NCBI GenBank assembly: GCA_005793655.1
Contig: SXRC01000066.1
Coordinates: 1 to 6,327 of the forward strand
Direction: 5' to 3'
Source of the DNA: Actinomycetota bacterium
GTDB taxonomy: Bacteria > Actinomycetota > Actinomycetes > Nanopelagicales > Nanopelagicaceae
Length of the DNA: 6,327 nt
The position numbers and the translations under genes are program-made. Shown here one piece after another: positions 4,972 to 6,327 of this stretch (the first letter of the stretch is position 1; every line of letters starts with the position of its first letter). Under the pieces are notes generated by a model. It saw only the letters and a list, made by a program, of their open reading frames with translations, was not told the origin of the DNA and ran no database searches.

Positions 4972-6327
4972 TTGGCAGCACGCTTTTCAAATCGAGTTCT
5001 GGTCCTAGGTGCAGGTTCAGTATCACAATGTGTACTACCACTATTAATTGAACACCTAGTAGATGCCAAACAGATAACAATTGCAGATATGCGTGATAAT
5101 CGCAGCCGAGTGGCTGATGCAATTAGTAAAGGCGCTGTTTATGTTCAGGATCAACTTACCCGCGAAAATATGGATCAATTTTTATCCAAATACTTATCAG
5201 CTGGGGATTTTCTTTTAGATTTAGCTTGGAATATTGATGCCAATGCCATTATTGGCTGGGCACATGATCATGGTGTTATTTATTTAAATACCTCAGTTGA
5301 GGAGTGGGAACCATACGCAGCAGGGGCAACTCGTAATCCAACTGAGCGCACACTTTACTGGCGCCATATGAAACTTCGAAAGTTAACTGATACTTGGGGC
5401 GGTAAAGGTGCAACTGCAATTGTTGAGCATGGTGCTAATCCTGGATTAGTTTCACACCTTACAAAAAAGGCATTGGTTGATATTGCAACCAAATCCTTAA
5501 AAGATGGCAAAGCTGCTGCTGGGGTAGAGCAAGTGCTGAGTGATGAAAGCTTTCCACTGCTTGCACAAAAACTTGGCGTAAAGGTTATTCATATCGCAGA
5601 GCGAGATACCCAAATTTCAAATAAACCTAAATTAGTTAATGAGTTTGTTAATACTTGGTCAGTTGAGGGATTTTATGAAGAGGGTATCGCACCCGCTGAG
5701 ATGGGTTGGGGTACACATGAAAAAACCTTACCTGCTAATGCTTATCAGCATTTAGATGGACCAAAAAATCAGATCTGTATCGCCCAACCAGGTGCTAAAA
5801 CTTGGGTTAGATCATGGGTGCCCAACATGGAGACCACTGGCATGGTAATTCGCCATGGAGAAGCTTTTACTATCAGTGATCATCTAACTGTTTGGGATTC
5901 AAATAAGGCGATCTATCGCCCGACTGTTCACTACGCCTACTGCCCTACCGATGCAGCAGTGGCATCGATGCATGAGCTTGAGATGCGTCAATGGGAGTTA
6001 ACAACAAATCAACGGATTATGAATGAAGAGATTATTGATGGTGATGATCGACTTGGAGTATTACTGATGGGACATGCGTATAAATCTTGGTGGACTGGCT
6101 CCCTACTTAATATCCACGATTCTAGAAAATTAATTCCAAAACAATCAGCAACCACTGTGCAGGTGGCCAGTGCGGTATATGCAGCCGTTGCCTGGGCAAT
6201 GGCTAATCCAAACTCTGGCTACAAGGTGCCAGATGATCTTCCTTGGCAAGAGGTTTTAGGTTATGCAGAAAAATACTGGGGCGGTTATCACTCTGCTGCT
6301 GCAGATTGGGATCCGCTTATGCATCGT
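4972..6327 (+). CDS. hss: homospermidine synthase (3' end beyond the window)
   Basis: The frame is open for 452 codons to the window edge with no stop. Bacterial homospermidine synthases are about 475-480 residues, so only the last few dozen are probably missing. The enzyme uses NAD to turn two putrescines (or putrescine and spermidine) into homospermidine in the cytosol. The N-terminus has the Rossmann motif VLGAGSVSQ (11-19). Family signatures follow: FLLDLAWNIDA (80-90), GANPGLVS (154-161), IHIAERDTQ (206-214), FVNTWSVEGF (225-234), GWGTHE (245-250), VRSW (279-282), YRPTVHYAY (315-323), LGVLLMGH (361-368) and SATTVQVASAV (392-402). W229, E210 and E237 occupy the positions of active-site residues known from the Blastochloris viridis enzyme, where the Trp holds the substrate by cation-pi contact. 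It lies 44 bases after the diguanylate cyclase on the same strand. No ornithine decarboxylase or other putrescine source is in the window. Confidence 0.95.
   Translation, partial: MAARFSNRVLVLGAGSVSQCVLPLLIEHLVDAKQITIADMRDNRSRVADAISKGAVYVQDQLTRENMDQFLSKYLSAGDFLLDLAWNIDANAIIGWAHDHGVIYLNTSVEEWEPYAAGATRNPTERTLYWRHMKLRKLTDTWGGKGATAIVEHGANPGLVSHLTKKALVDIATKSLKDGKAAAGVEQVLSDESFPLLAQKLGVKVIHIAERDTQISNKPKLVNEFVNTWSVEGFYEEGIAPAEMGWGTHEKTLPANAYQHLDGPKNQICIAQPGAKTWVRSWVPNMETTGMVIRHGEAFTISDHLTVWDSNKAIYRPTVHYAYCPTDAAVASMHELEMRQWELTTNQRIMNEEIIDGDDRLGVLLMGHAYKSWWTGSLLNIHDSRKLIPKQSATTVQVASAVYAAVAWAMANPNSGYKVPDDLPWQEVLGYAEKYWGGYHSAAADWDPLMHR

Noticed and set aside
4931..5122. Minus-strand open frame of 63 codons
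   Set aside because: It is antisense to the Rossmann motif of homospermidine synthase and has no supporting signals.

Overview
The window reads as chromosomal DNA from a bacterium with a moderately low GC content (roughly 40% by eye), compact gene spacing, and free use of GTG and TTG start codons. Several proteins look actinobacterial: the SDR enzyme with its LDVLVTAPM and CPGFTRTEFH segments, a small Tat-exported Rieske-type protein, and a secreted protein with a CPTAG...C module. A streamlined freshwater actinobacterium (Nanopelagicales/acI type) is my best guess. This is inference from recalled family resemblance, not from a search.

Layout. Bases 1-146 are an AT-rich leader with a 17-base palindrome and a plausible promoter. 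Next comes a two-gene operon: a saccharopine-dehydrogenase-superfamily enzyme that most resembles carboxynorspermidine dehydrogenases (147-1373), and a short-chain dehydrogenase/reductase whose GTG start overlaps its stop by one base (1373-2146). After a 106-base gap with a small hairpin lies a secreted protein with a carbohydrate-binding-like segment and a helical tail (2253-3014). It converges on a minus-strand gene for an exported Rieske-type protein with an abnormal second cluster-binding motif (3045-3467). A long hairpin, with the Rieske stop codon in its loop, separates the two. Divergent from the Rieske gene is a polytopic membrane diguanylate cyclase (3521-4927). It is followed after 44 bases by homospermidine synthase (4972 to the window edge), which has no stop in the window and probably lacks only its last few dozen residues.

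How the genes may work together. Two enzymes of the same Rossmann-fold superfamily, one clearly polyamine-forming (homospermidine synthase) and one resembling a polyamine-forming dehydrogenase, flank a c-di-GMP synthase. In Vibrio, (nor)spermidine and c-di-GMP signalling are linked, so a polyamine/c-di-GMP neighbourhood is a reasonable hypothesis, but only adjacency supports it here. The two secreted proteins in the middle are not obviously part of that theme. I found no RNA genes, mobile elements or CRISPR arrays. The most unusual sequence feature is the Rieske-type protein's C-x-H...C-x5-H arrangement in place of the usual C-x-H...C-x2-H.
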